Of a stretch of DNA of 64,000 bases, positions 16,366 to 24,524 are shown piece after piece. The DNA lies in the NCBI RefSeq assembly GCF_001429725.1, contig NZ_LMHV01000043.1:514227-578226 (forward strand), in the 5' to 3' direction. Position numbers and translations under genes: made by a program. The notes under the pieces are model-generated. The model did not search any database. It was given only the letters and a program-made list of their open reading frames with translations, and had not been told where the DNA came from. Numbering within the stretch: position 1 is the stretch's first letter; every line of letters starts with the position of its first letter. Origin of the DNA: Rhizobium sp. Root708 (lineage in GTDB: Bacteria; Pseudomonadota; Alphaproteobacteria; Rhizobiales; Rhizobiaceae).

Positions 16366-17266
16366 GGGGAAGCGCGGCCGGCAGAAGCCCGGCCTGCTCC
16401 TCACCGGCGCGACGGTCGTCGGCAGCCTCGGGCTGCAGGGCGCGAGCCTGCTCGGCGGCGTCGTCGGCCGAAATCCGTCGATCGCCGGCGGCTCGGCCGC
16501 CTTCCTGGTCATCTTCAGCTTCGTCGCCGCCAACGCCCTCTGGTATCAACCGGGCACCCATCCGCATCCGTTTCTGCGTACGCGCGATCCGCTGTTCCCC
16601 TATGCGCTCGGTGGCCGGCCGGTGGCCGAAGAGCATTCCGGCGAGGTTACGACGTTCAAGATCGAGCGGCAGGACGAGAACGCCGGCGACCCGACGACCA
16701 ATTCGACACCGCCGGTCGCCGCCTTGGCGCCGAACGCAAGTCAGCTGGTCATGGACATACAGACCGAGCTTTCGCGTCGAGGGCTCTACAACGGCGTCGC
16801 TGACGGCGTCATCGGCCCGCGCACCAGCGCGGCGATCCTCTTCTTCGAGGAAACGGTCGGCATGCCGCAGAAGGGCGATGCCACGCCTGGCGTGCTTGCC
16901 GCGTTACAGGCGAATTCGGTCGGCGCGTCGCCGATACCCGTTGAGCGCCCGTCGGGTGACATTTCCTCCAGCGCTGCCGGCGAGGACCCCGTAGCCGCTG
17001 CCATTCGCAGCGCCGAGAAGACGGTGAAGACGGCTCCGACGCCGGTCAAGCAGACCCAGTCCGCCGCCCTGTCGAGCGTCGACCTTGTCCTGAAAATCCA
17101 GCAGGGTCTCGCCAACATGGCCTATGCCAATGTCGGCGTCGACGGCGTTGCCGGCGAGCAGACCCGCGTGGCGATCCGGCACTTCCAGAAGCACTACAGC
17201 CTGCCGGAAAATGGCGAGCCGAGCGAAGTTGTCCTGAAGAAGCTCAAGGAAATCGGCGCGCTCTGA
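16337..17266 (+). CDS. Membrane-anchored protein with two peptidoglycan-binding domains
   Basis: The 309-residue protein has a very basic N-terminus (AASKRKSPKGKRGRQKPG), one or two hydrophobic segments (about 21-45 and 50-70) and a Pro/Ser-rich linker. Two PG_binding_1-like modules follow: about 135-180 (VMDIQTELSRRGLYNGVADG, then VIGPRTSAAI) and 250-305 (VLKIQQGLANMAYANVGVDG, then VAGEQTRVAIRHFQ). It has no catalytic domain. It is translationally coupled to the DivJ-like gene by a 29-base overlap, which links a cell-wall-binding protein to a polarity/cell-cycle kinase. Confidence 0.85.
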   Translation: MAASKRKSPKGKRGRQKPGLLLTGATVVGSLGLQGASLLGGVVGRNPSIAGGSAAFLVIFSFVAANALWYQPGTHPHPFLRTRDPLFPYALGGRPVAEEHSGEVTTFKIERQDENAGDPTTNSTPPVAALAPNASQLVMDIQTELSRRGLYNGVADGVIGPRTSAAILFFEETVGMPQKGDATPGVLAALQANSVGASPIPVERPSGDISSSAAGEDPVAAAIRSAEKTVKTAPTPVKQTQSAALSSVDLVLKIQQGLANMAYANVGVDGVAGEQTRVAIRHFQKHYSLPENGEPSEVVLKKLKEIGAL

Positions 17267-17321
17267 GGAGCGCTTTGCCCGGCGCATTGCGGCCGCGGTT
17301 AGGGCGGGCTATATCGCCACA

Positions 17322-17678
17322 ATGAGATTGCGCACCGACATCTTCGTTTCCGCACTGTTGCGCCGCGTCTTCGCGATGGGCGACTTTGCCGCCGTCGAGA
17401 AGAAGGGGGCCGAAGAGGCCGGTGCCGTCTTCATCCGCCAGCATTTCCGCGATGGCCTGGAAACGCTTTACGGGCCTGCGCCTCAAAGCGCCTTCGACGA
17501 TGGCGGCAGTACCGAGCGCCTGTTCGAGATGCGGCTTGAGCGCCGTCCCGCCGACGATGTCCGGGATATGCTGGACCGCGAGCGGAAGTTCGATTCCGAT
17601 CTCTGGATCGTGGAGCTGGAGGCTGAGGAGATCGGCGACCTCGTGCCGACCGCGCGCCGCACCGAAAATCCTTTGTGA
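17322..17678 (+). CDS. DUF1491 family protein
   Basis: This 118-residue soluble protein begins MRLRTDIFVSALLRRVFAMG and contains ERKFDSDLWIVELE near the end, the pattern of the alphaproteobacterial DUF1491 family. Function is unknown. It follows the peptidoglycan-binding gene by 55 bases on the same strand and may be co-transcribed. It is convergent with the DUF2336 gene (six bases between stops). Confidence 0.8.
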   Translation: MRLRTDIFVSALLRRVFAMGDFAAVEKKGAEEAGAVFIRQHFRDGLETLYGPAPQSAFDDGGSTERLFEMRLERRPADDVRDMLDRERKFDSDLWIVELEAEEIGDLVPTARRTENPL

Positions 17679-17684
17679 GCGCTC

Positions 17685-18653
17685 TTACCTGCTGCGGCTG
17701 ACGAGCTTCAGATCGCGCGCTGCCGGGATCTGACGCGCAGGGCGCTTGGCGTTCGACTGTTCGGCTGCCGGCTCTGCCTGTTCCGGCAGGTAGGTGTAGC
17801 TGTCGGCGCGGCGCCAGGCTTCCACGCGCGCGTTGCATTCTTCTGGTTCGAGCGCGTCGAGAAGCATCCAGGCCCGCGTGACGCTGTGCTGCGCCTCGGC
17901 TAGGTGCGGATAGAGTTTCTCGAGCACGAAGACCGCATCGAGAAAATCCATGCCGACGCTGGTCAGCGTCGTTCCAAGCTGCTGGCCGGACATGTCGAGC
18001 ATGATGCGCTCGGAAAGCCAGCGGCTGGCCGAAAGCGCGTCGGCAAGCGCTGTCGCGAAATGCAGCGCCTCGCGGTTGCGCGCGAACCGAACGAGAAGGG
18101 CGGCCTGCACCGGCGACAGCGTCCTGAGGCCGAGACGGTCTCCCTCGGCGTCGCCGAGGTGCCGGGCGAGCTGACGAATCCGCTCGCGCATCTGTTCTTC
18201 GCTCTCGCGGCGATCGTCGGTTTCTGTCTCAGCCACAACAGGCGTGCTGATAACAGGCTCCGCCGGTTGGGCGGCGATCGGCGCAGCGGGAGGCTGTTTC
18301 GGCTCCACATGACGAAGCCCGACCAGCGCATCCACCACCTTCGGAGACAGCGATGCGCGGCTGACGATGGCCTTCGAATGAGCGCTGCCCTGCATCCGGG
18401 CGATTGCGATCAGCGTATCGTCGTCGATGGCTTGCGAGGAGGTGAGAAACGGCGCCGCGATCTCGATCGGCTGCGAGCCGACGAAAAGGGCGACGGCCTG
18501 CGGGATCTGCTGGCATTGCGAAAGTGCGGCGACGGCCTGACGCCGTGCTTCGACTGACGAGGCCATGAACAGAGGCGTGAAAAGCTCGGCAAACTGACGA
18601 AGCTCGGACCGCGTGGGAGGCTGCAATCCTTCGAAGCTGCTGACGGTCGCCAT
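17685..18653 (-). CDS. DUF2336-domain protein
   Basis: A 322-residue, mostly helical soluble protein. It has the HEAT-like N-terminal stretch typical of DUF2336 (SELRQFAELFTPLFMASSVE, APFLTSSQAIDDDTLIAIAR, HSKAIVSRASLSPKVVDALV), a Pro/Ala linker (about 137-165), and a second helical region (LSPVQAALLVRFARNREALH). The molecular role is unknown. The ATG at 18653 (MATVSSFEG) was chosen over the far GTG at 18716, because AAGGA precedes it and the extra residues do not look conserved. Confidence 0.78.
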   Translation of the reverse strand: MATVSSFEGLQPPTRSELRQFAELFTPLFMASSVEARRQAVAALSQCQQIPQAVALFVGSQPIEIAAPFLTSSQAIDDDTLIAIARMQGSAHSKAIVSRASLSPKVVDALVGLRHVEPKQPPAAPIAAQPAEPVISTPVVAETETDDRRESEEQMRERIRQLARHLGDAEGDRLGLRTLSPVQAALLVRFARNREALHFATALADALSASRWLSERIMLDMSGQQLGTTLTSVGMDFLDAVFVLEKLYPHLAEAQHSVTRAWMLLDALEPEECNARVEAWRRADSYTYLPEQAEPAAEQSNAKRPARQIPAARDLKLVSRSR

Positions 18654-18909
18654 GAGAACCACGTCCTTCTTCCGGCTGGCGGAGGGGGCCTCTAGGTCTC
18701 GGAACCGATCACGCACAAGTACACACCCTGGAAACTAAGAAAAGGGATGCCGCACGACTGGACGCGTTATCGAGACGCTCTCTACCTCATACGGTTTTAT
18801 GAACAAATCCTACAGGAGCAGGGTTAATGCTTGCTAAAGAGCAGAGGCATTTGTGCCGGAAAGGCGCAGCCGCAGTGGGTGCCTGTGGATAAGAAGGGGA
18901 GGCGACCGC

Positions 18910-19116
18910 TCAGAGACTTTTCAGGTCGCGCAATGCGAGCAGAAGCCTGTCGCTGTCGTCGAAGCCCGACTGATAGAGGTCAAGGGCTGCCGACGCGGCA
19001 ACCTGCGCTTCGGAACTCTTGATATCGATACGTCGTTCGACGCACCATGCATCGAGCGCGTGCCGCAAAATATCGAGATCTTCAGGGGAAAATGTCGAAC
19101 CGATCAACAAAGACAT
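18910..19116 (-). CDS. Small acidic protein, unknown
   Basis: The 68-residue protein (MSLLIGSTFSPEDLDILRHA onward) contains VERRIDIKSSEAQVAASAAL and GFDDSDRLLLALRDLKSL and is predicted helical and soluble. Codon use is like the genome. I recognise no named family, although small proteins of this look occur widely in Rhizobiaceae. A GCAGG stands shortly before the ATG. It is isolated, with long non-coding flanks. Confidence 0.6.
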   Translation of the reverse strand: MSLLIGSTFSPEDLDILRHALDAWCVERRIDIKSSEAQVAASAALDLYQSGFDDSDRLLLALRDLKSL

Positions 19117-19413
19117 CTACCTGCCCGCCTTGGTTACTGATTGACCCGATGCCATTCACCAGCCTCTGCCCTCGGCTGATGCTCCGACCTTATCGAAATT
19201 GAATTGGACTGCAATTAGTATTTTCGTGATGCAATTATGCAACAAACGCCCGCCGGACCTCCTCGCGCGGTACAGCTCCCACTAAGTATATGATTTTGCG
19301 CTAAAATAAATTGGCGACCTTCAAGGCGATTCTTTCTCCAAACCGTTGAAACCAAAACGCCTGTTCGGGCGTTACTGCTTCACCGCCTTGGCGGCCGATG
19401 GAAGCTCGAGAAT

Positions 19414-19428
19414 TTAACAATCTGTTAA
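19414..19428. promoter_or_regulatory. CtrA-type box TTAA-N7-TTAA
   Basis: TTAA-CAATCTG-TTAA, followed by C, exactly fits the full CtrA recognition motif of alphaproteobacteria. It lies 205 bases before the ATG of a 56-residue protein gene at 19633 and about 300 bases upstream of the minus-strand gene ending at 19116. The surrounding stretch 19117-19632 holds no other gene-like frame and could contain a long leader or a small RNA. Confidence 0.5.
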
Positions 19429-19632
19429 CTGTCGTATGTCTCAATTCGGTAAGGAACAACGCGATCGGCTAGCGATCGTCGGGTATCCACATCACGGTAT
19501 TTTGGATGTGCCGTGAGAAAGGCGCGAATGACCCAAGGGCGAACCGAAGCCCGAAAGGACGCGCTGGTCCGTTGATGCGGACAGGGTGAGATTCACGAGT
19601 TCATCCGTCTCGGGCAGTGCAGGGAGACGAGC

Positions 19633-19803
19633 ATGGCAAAAGTCGTTGCATTGGCTGACCGTCTGTCTCGGACGCAGAGCCGCAAGCATACAGCGCCGAT
19701 CGAGGCGCAGATTCTCTTCTTTACCGGCGTTCGCTATGAGCGCCTGGGTGAGACCGGAAAGCCGGCAAGTGCCCGCCGGTCGGTGCGCTCGAAGGTCAAG
19801 TAA
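19633..19803 (+). CDS. Small basic protein (56 residues), unknown
   Basis: The frame reads MAKVVALADRLSRTQSRKHT, then APIEAQILFFTGVRYERLGE, and ends with the basic ASARRSVRSKVK. A GGGAG site lies seven bases before the ATG, codon use is genomic, and the frame is well defined despite its size. I recognise no named family. The FFTGVRYER core looks like a conserved element of a rhizobial small protein, but this needs a search. A CtrA-type box lies upstream (19414). Confidence 0.65.
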   Translation: MAKVVALADRLSRTQSRKHTAPIEAQILFFTGVRYERLGETGKPASARRSVRSKVK

Positions 19804-19807
19804 GGGA

Positions 19808-20362
19808 TCAATTGGCGCCGGACGCGAATTCTTCACAGCCGGCGTTGGAAAGAAAGCTCTTCGCAGCAGCGTCGAAGCTTGACTGCGGCGCCACCGTTCT
19901 GAGAACGGCATAGCCCTCGGAGCGAGCCGACTCCACCAGGATCGTCTTCTGAAGTTCCGCAGGCAAAGCCTTGCGCAGCTCCGTCAGCTGGATCGGGCTT
20001 CCGATCAGGATATCGACAGCGCCCCCCACCGACGTCCGATCGTTCATGCTGAAAATCTCGTTGGACGCCTCGTCGTAGAGAGCGATCGACCAGAAGGGGA
20101 CGTTGCCCTTCGCGGTGAACCTGACAGGATTTTCCTCGGTATCGAACGAACAGACCGCGGTGTGAACGAACGGGTCGTCGTTGGAGAGCCCGGCGGTGTC
20201 GTCGGTGCCGCCAAGCAGGTAGAAGGTGTCGATATCACCCTCGGACGCAACGCGGGTCGCAGCATCCCGCCCGGTGAAGTGCGGCAAGGAGAGGATGATG
20301 ACGAGGTGCAGAAGGGCCGCGCCAAAAAGGCCGGCAAGCAGTGCGAACAGGACCCTAAGCAT
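19808..20362 (-). CDS. DUF1254-like membrane-anchored protein
   Basis: The 184-residue protein has an N-terminal hydrophobic signal/anchor (MLRVLFALLAGLFGAALLHL) and a periplasmic part with FYLLGGTDDTAGLSNDDPFV, VPFWSIALYDEASNEIFSMN and a C-terminal NAGCEEFASG. It resembles the short DUF1254 proteins of Rhizobiales, corresponding to one half of larger DUF1254-DUF1214 proteins. Its start overlaps the end of the upstream DUF1214-like gene by eight bases, so the two probably form a pair in the periplasm. Function is unknown. Confidence 0.75.
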   Translation of the reverse strand: MLRVLFALLAGLFGAALLHLVIILSLPHFTGRDAATRVASEGDIDTFYLLGGTDDTAGLSNDDPFVHTAVCSFDTEENPVRFTAKGNVPFWSIALYDEASNEIFSMNDRTSVGGAVDILIGSPIQLTELRKALPAELQKTILVESARSEGYAVLRTVAPQSSFDAAAKSFLSNAGCEEFASGAN

Positions 20363-20942
20363 TGCCGCACCCGGTCTTCTGAAGCTTCGGCATGGCGAGG
20401 TCGATGACCCCGGAGCTACCGGCCGTCGGCGTGTCGAAAAGCGTCAGCACCAGTTGGAATGTGCCCGCCGCAGGCACGGCCAGCCAATTACCCGGTCGTG
20501 CGCGGGGCGAAATATCGATCGCGAAGGTGCTGTCGGCATTGCGAAGAACCGTCCAGGAATTGAGCGCGCCGGGCAGGCCTGTCTGTAGCGAGGCGGGGCT
20601 GCCGCCATTGTCGGCGGTAAACAGCGTCCAGATGCGCGCCGCCGGCGTCTGCCCGACGATCCGGTAGCTGCAGCCGGCATTCAGCGGCTCTCCGTCGTCG
20701 TCGACCTTGGCGGTGAACATCAGCCCTTCCGCACTGCCGTAGAGCAGCCGACCGGCGCGGGCGCGATGCGATTTGGCATAGGGGTCGGCTTCTTCGGTCT
20801 GTAACTGCGGGAAGGCCTCCCAGGCGCCGAGCTTGATGGCTCCGAAGCCCGCCGTGGCGTCGAGCGCATAGAGGGATACCAGAATTCCGCCGCCAAAGGC
20901 GATCGTCAGGATCATCGCAATGAAAAGAGGAAATCGAAACAC
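20355..20942 (-). CDS. DUF1214-like membrane-anchored protein
   Basis: A 195-residue protein with an N-terminal membrane segment (LFIAMILTIAFGGGILVSLY) and the DUF1214 pattern: YRIVGQTPAARIWTLFTADN, STFAIDISPRARPGNWL and FQLVLTLFDTP. In longer family members this domain follows DUF1254; here the halves are separate, overlapping genes. It is transcribed first. The upstream 106 bases to the penicillin-binding protein gene show nothing notable. Confidence 0.78.
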   Translation of the reverse strand: MFRFPLFIAMILTIAFGGGILVSLYALDATAGFGAIKLGAWEAFPQLQTEEADPYAKSHRARAGRLLYGSAEGLMFTAKVDDDGEPLNAGCSYRIVGQTPAARIWTLFTADNGGSPASLQTGLPGALNSWTVLRNADSTFAIDISPRARPGNWLAVPAAGTFQLVLTLFDTPTAGSSGVIDLAMPKLQKTGCGNA

Positions 20943-21048
20943 TAGGCGCCTTTGATCAACAAATCAGTTGAAAGGGTTACCACTGATTCCGGCAGGGTGG
21001 AATGGCTCAGCCGTCTCCTCGCGGCGGCACTTTTCCTTCGCCTGGATT

Positions 21049-23184
21049 TCACTCCGCGCTGGCGACCTTCTGCGTCACCAGCGGCGGTGCGGTTTTCAGT
21101 TTTTCGCCGAGGTCCTTGAGGATCCGCGTCGATTCGACCGAGAGCATTCGCGGACGAACGAGCGGCGGCGGGCTGCCCTCGGGCGGCTTGGCGGCAACCG
21201 TCTTCGGCGCCTTTTCCGGCGCCGGGATCGGCACGCCGGGGATCTGCCGCAGGGTGATGCCCTGGTGTGCATAGTCCATCGCGCGCTTGAAGGTCATCGC
21301 CGGCAGCGAGCCGCCGGTCATCTTGTTGGTCGAGGTGTAGTCGTCGTTCCCGAACCAGACGGCGGTCGTATAGTTGCCGGTGAAGCCGATGAACCAGGCG
21401 TCACGGTAGGCCTGGGTGGTTCCCGTCTTGCCGGCGGTGAGGATGCCGTTGTCGAGCGCTGCCTTTCGGGCGGTACCGACATAGGGCACGCGCGACAGCA
21501 TCTGGTTCATGTAGGCATCGGCCTGTTCCGACAGTACGCGCTTGGCCGGTGGCTCGTCCTTGTCGAAATCGTAAAGTACGTCGCCGCCGTAATCGAGGAT
21601 TTGGGTGATGCCGTGGCGGCGCGACTGCATGCCGCCGGCCGGAAACACCGCATAGGCGGTTGCCTGGTCCATGACGGTCACCTCGGAGGTGCCGATCGGG
21701 ATCGTCACGTCGTTGCGGACGGGAGATTCGACGCCGAGATTGGTGGCCATCGCCCGGATGGGGGCGATGCCGAACTTCTCCTTGGCGAGGCGCACGGGGA
21801 TTGTGTTGATCGACTGCGCGATCGCAGTTGCGAGCGTTACGCGACCGGCATAGCGGTTCTCGTAGTTGTGCGGGCTCCAGTTGCCCCAGGAGATCGGCGC
21901 ATCGACGACAATGCTGTCGGGCGTCATGCCGTTTTCCATGGCGACGGAGTAGGTGTAGACCTTGAACGACGAGCCCGGCTGGCGCAGCGCCTTGGTGGCG
22001 CGGTTGAACTGGCTCTCGCCATAGTCGCGACCGCCGACCATGGCGCGCACCGCGCCGCCGTTCTCGATCATCACCATCGCGCCCTGCTTGGCGTGATAGC
22101 TCTCCCCATATTCCCGCAGCGAGGTTTCGACGGAATCATCGGCTGCCCCCTGCAGTCCCATGTCGATCGTCGTTCGGACGATCAGGGAGTGCTGGTGGAA
22201 GCGGGGCGAAAGCCGCATCACCTCGTCGAAGGCCCAGTCAAGGAAGAAGTCCGGCGATTCCACCTCGTTGCGGTCGACGACGGTGGCCGGACTGCGGCGG
22301 GCGGCGATCACCTGGCCCTCGGTCATCAGGCCGCTCTGCACGAGATTGGTCAGCACTTCGTTGGCGCGACCGCGAGCGGCCGGCAGGTTGACGTGCGGCG
22401 CGTATTTCGCCGGCGCCTTGAACAGGCCGGCAAGCATGGCCGATTCCGCCAGATTGACGTCGGTGATGCTCTTGCCGAAGTAGAACTGCGCCGCTGCCGC
22501 CGCACCGAACGTGCCGCCGCCCATGTAGGCGCGGTCGAGATAGGTGGAGAGTATTTCCTTCTTCGACAGGTTGGCTTCCAGCCACAGCGCCAGGAATGCC
22601 TCGGTGATCTTTCGGTCGATCGAGCGCTCGTTCGACAGGAACAGGTTCTTGGCAAGCTGCTGCGTCAGGGTCGAGCCGCCTTGGACGACGCCGCCGGCGC
22701 GCGCGTTCTCGCTCATGGCGCGGGCAAGGCCGATGAAGTCGATGCCGAAGTGGTCGAAGAAGCGTCGGTCTTCGGTGGCGATCACCGATTTGATCAGCGC
22801 ATCCGGCAGCTCGTCGATCGGCACGGAGTTCTGGTGGATGACGCCGCGATGGCCGATGACGTTGCCGTAGCGGTCGAGGAAGGTGACGGCATAGTCGCCG
22901 CGATTGCGCCAATCTTCCTTGGTAGCCTCAAAGGCAGGCTGGGCAAGGGTGAGCATCAGGACGGCGCCGACCGAACCCCAGGTCAGGCCTTCGCCGACCA
23001 GTTCGACGACGATGCGCTTCCAGCCGCGGACGCGGAAGCGACGGAAGAAGATGGTGATGTCTTCCCAGATCTCGGCCGAGCGAAAACCGGCATTCCAGAT
23101 GGTCGAATCGATCCATGAATCGATCTTCAGCAGGATGTGCCGTTTCTTGGCCGGTCGTTTTTCTGGATTGTCCGGATCCGTCAC
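21049..23184 (-). CDS. Class A penicillin-binding protein (bifunctional PBP1-type)
   Basis: The 711-residue protein has a cytoplasmic basic N-terminus, one membrane segment (about 64-85) and a GT51 glycosyltransferase domain (about 95-275) with catalytic E138 in IATEDRRFFDHFG and the GGSTLTQQLAKN motif. The transpeptidase domain (about 335-640) has SxxK as S405-SFK, the SxN motif in QSINT, and GKTGTTQ. A Pro-rich tail follows. It polymerises and cross-links peptidoglycan on the periplasmic face. Length is within the PBP1b/PBP1c range. The gene is monocistronic, and 183 bases separate it from the divergent YcgN gene. Confidence 0.95.
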   Translation of the reverse strand: MTDPDNPEKRPAKKRHILLKIDSWIDSTIWNAGFRSAEIWEDITIFFRRFRVRGWKRIVVELVGEGLTWGSVGAVLMLTLAQPAFEATKEDWRNRGDYAVTFLDRYGNVIGHRGVIHQNSVPIDELPDALIKSVIATEDRRFFDHFGIDFIGLARAMSENARAGGVVQGGSTLTQQLAKNLFLSNERSIDRKITEAFLALWLEANLSKKEILSTYLDRAYMGGGTFGAAAAAQFYFGKSITDVNLAESAMLAGLFKAPAKYAPHVNLPAARGRANEVLTNLVQSGLMTEGQVIAARRSPATVVDRNEVESPDFFLDWAFDEVMRLSPRFHQHSLIVRTTIDMGLQGAADDSVETSLREYGESYHAKQGAMVMIENGGAVRAMVGGRDYGESQFNRATKALRQPGSSFKVYTYSVAMENGMTPDSIVVDAPISWGNWSPHNYENRYAGRVTLATAIAQSINTIPVRLAKEKFGIAPIRAMATNLGVESPVRNDVTIPIGTSEVTVMDQATAYAVFPAGGMQSRRHGITQILDYGGDVLYDFDKDEPPAKRVLSEQADAYMNQMLSRVPYVGTARKAALDNGILTAGKTGTTQAYRDAWFIGFTGNYTTAVWFGNDDYTSTNKMTGGSLPAMTFKRAMDYAHQGITLRQIPGVPIPAPEKAPKTVAAKPPEGSPPPLVRPRMLSVESTRILKDLGEKLKTAPPLVTQKVASAE

Positions 23185-23367
23185 GTCTTATATTCCCGCC
23201 CGATCAGTCGCTTCGACGTCGGGTGAACCTGACGCCGGACTATGGCAAATCTGCCGATAGTGTCCGGACTAGCCGGACCATGGTGAATCATTGGTTGATT
23301 TGCCTGGCAAGAACAAGAGAAATGGAAAGCTCTCACGTGATTTTGCGGGGGCTGTTGCAAGAACGGA

Positions 23368-23859
23368 ATGATGGAACAGGCACCTTTCTGGACGCAAAAG
23401 ACGCTTGCCGAGATGACCAACGCCGAATGGGAAAGCATCTGCGACGGCTGTGGCCTCTGTTGTCTCAACAAGCTCGAGGAGTGGGATAGCGGCGACATCT
23501 ATTTCACCTCGATCCGCTGCAAGCTGCTCGACGATCAGAGCTGTCGCTGTTCCTCCTACGAGAACCGCTGGGATTTCGTGCCCGACTGCGTCCAGCTCAC
23601 CAAGGAAAACGTCGACGAGATCGCCTGGCTGCCGCCGACCTGCGGCTACCGGCTGATCAATGAAGGCCGCGATCTCTACTGGTGGCACCCGCTGGTCTCA
23701 GGCGATCCCGAGACGGTGCATGCGGCCGGGATTTCGGCGCGCGGTCGCACCATCGACGAAACCGGGGTCAAGGTCGACGACTTCGAGGATTACGTGGTGG
23801 ACTGGCCGCTGACCGTCGGCGACGAGGCGCGGGCGCAGGAGCCCGAGACCGCCAAGTGA
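23368..23859 (+). CDS. YcgN/UPF0260 cysteine-cluster protein
   Basis: The 163-residue protein has the family cysteine cluster CDGCGLCCLNKLEEWD near residue 26, then further cysteines (C-K-L-L-D-D-Q-S-C-R-C, and DCVQLT) and the WLPPTCGYRL segment. The cysteine-rich pattern suggests a metal or Fe-S ligand; the physiological role is unknown. Length is normal. Two adjacent ATGs start the frame. Confidence 0.9.
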   Translation: MMEQAPFWTQKTLAEMTNAEWESICDGCGLCCLNKLEEWDSGDIYFTSIRCKLLDDQSCRCSSYENRWDFVPDCVQLTKENVDEIAWLPPTCGYRLINEGRDLYWWHPLVSGDPETVHAAGISARGRTIDETGVKVDDFEDYVVDWPLTVGDEARAQEPETAK

Positions 23860-23866
23860 TATCAGC

Positions 23867-24421
23867 CTAGGCGACAGCCTGAAGAAACCGGCGAAGCTCG
23901 TCGCGAACATAGTCTTCGACGGAGCCCTGCGGCTTAAAACCCCACCAGAGCAGGCAGCCCTGCCACTGCGACAGCATCAGCCGCCCGAGCGGCGCTTTGC
24001 CTTCGGCGCCGAGGCATCCGTCGAGTGCTTCAGTCAGTGTCTTTCCCCAGGCGGCCCCGCGAGCCCGCAGGGTAGGGTCGCGCAAATCTTCCCTGAGCAC
24101 CAGCAGGCCCTCGGCATAGGACGCGGCATCCTCGCCGTAATCCTTGGAAAGTCCTGCCAGCAGGTCGATGGCGCCTTCGGGCGTTTCGGGAACGGACTGG
24201 ATCAGCCGCTCCGTTTTCATGTCCAGCCGGTCCCAGGCGCGCAGCAGGCAGGCTCGCAGCATCGCCGCCTTGGTGCCGAAACGCTGCACCAGCGTCGAGC
24301 CGGAAAGGCCGCTGATCTTCGCCACCGCGCCGAAGCTCGCCGCATCCGGACCTTCCGCATGCACAAGCCCGAGAACCATGTCGAGCAGCTGTTCGTCCGA
24401 AAGCGTGCGGGGGCGGGGCAT
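23867..24421 (-). CDS. TetR-family repressor
   Basis: The product has 184 residues. The N-terminal HTH (LVHAEGPDAASFGAVAKISG, then LSGSTLVQRFGTKAAMLRAC) is followed by an all-helical ligand domain. It is divergent from an SDR gene, and the gap holds a 26-base near-perfect palindrome (24447-24472) that should be its operator. The frame is open further upstream, but the ATG at 24421 begins at the normal distance from the HTH. Ligand unknown. Confidence 0.88.
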   Translation of the reverse strand: MPRPRTLSDEQLLDMVLGLVHAEGPDAASFGAVAKISGLSGSTLVQRFGTKAAMLRACLLRAWDRLDMKTERLIQSVPETPEGAIDLLAGLSKDYGEDAASYAEGLLVLREDLRDPTLRARGAAWGKTLTEALDGCLGAEGKAPLGRLMLSQWQGCLLWWGFKPQGSVEDYVRDELRRFLQAVA

Positions 24422-24446
24422 GAAGTTTCCTCTTGCGTTCGCGATG

Positions 24447-24472
24447 AATATGAACGAACGTTCGTTTATATT
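24447..24472. promoter_or_regulatory. Palindromic operator of the TetR/SDR divergon
   Basis: The core AACGAACGTTCGTT (24453-24466) is a perfect 14-base palindrome. It extends outward with AATAT/ATATT arms to a 26-base inverted repeat with only one mismatched pair (24452/24467). It begins 26 bases upstream of the TetR start codon and ends 52 bases before the SDR start. This is classical TetR operator geometry. Confidence 0.75.
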
Positions 24473-24524
24473 CAAGCGGAATGGTGAGGCCCATCGAATG
24501 GGGTTCCAGCGGGAGGACAAGAAC

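Noticed and set aside
18827..18892. A 21-codon frame (MLAKEQRHLC onward) with a good AGGAG site in the gap before the 68-residue gene
   Set aside because: Too short to support from sequence alone, with no recognisable content and no downstream coupling.
20968..23118. A 716-codon plus-strand frame across the penicillin-binding protein gene
   Set aside because: It is antisense to a class A PBP with all catalytic motifs. Its translation is rich in Arg, His, Gly and Val without family motifs, as expected for GC-rich antisense frames.
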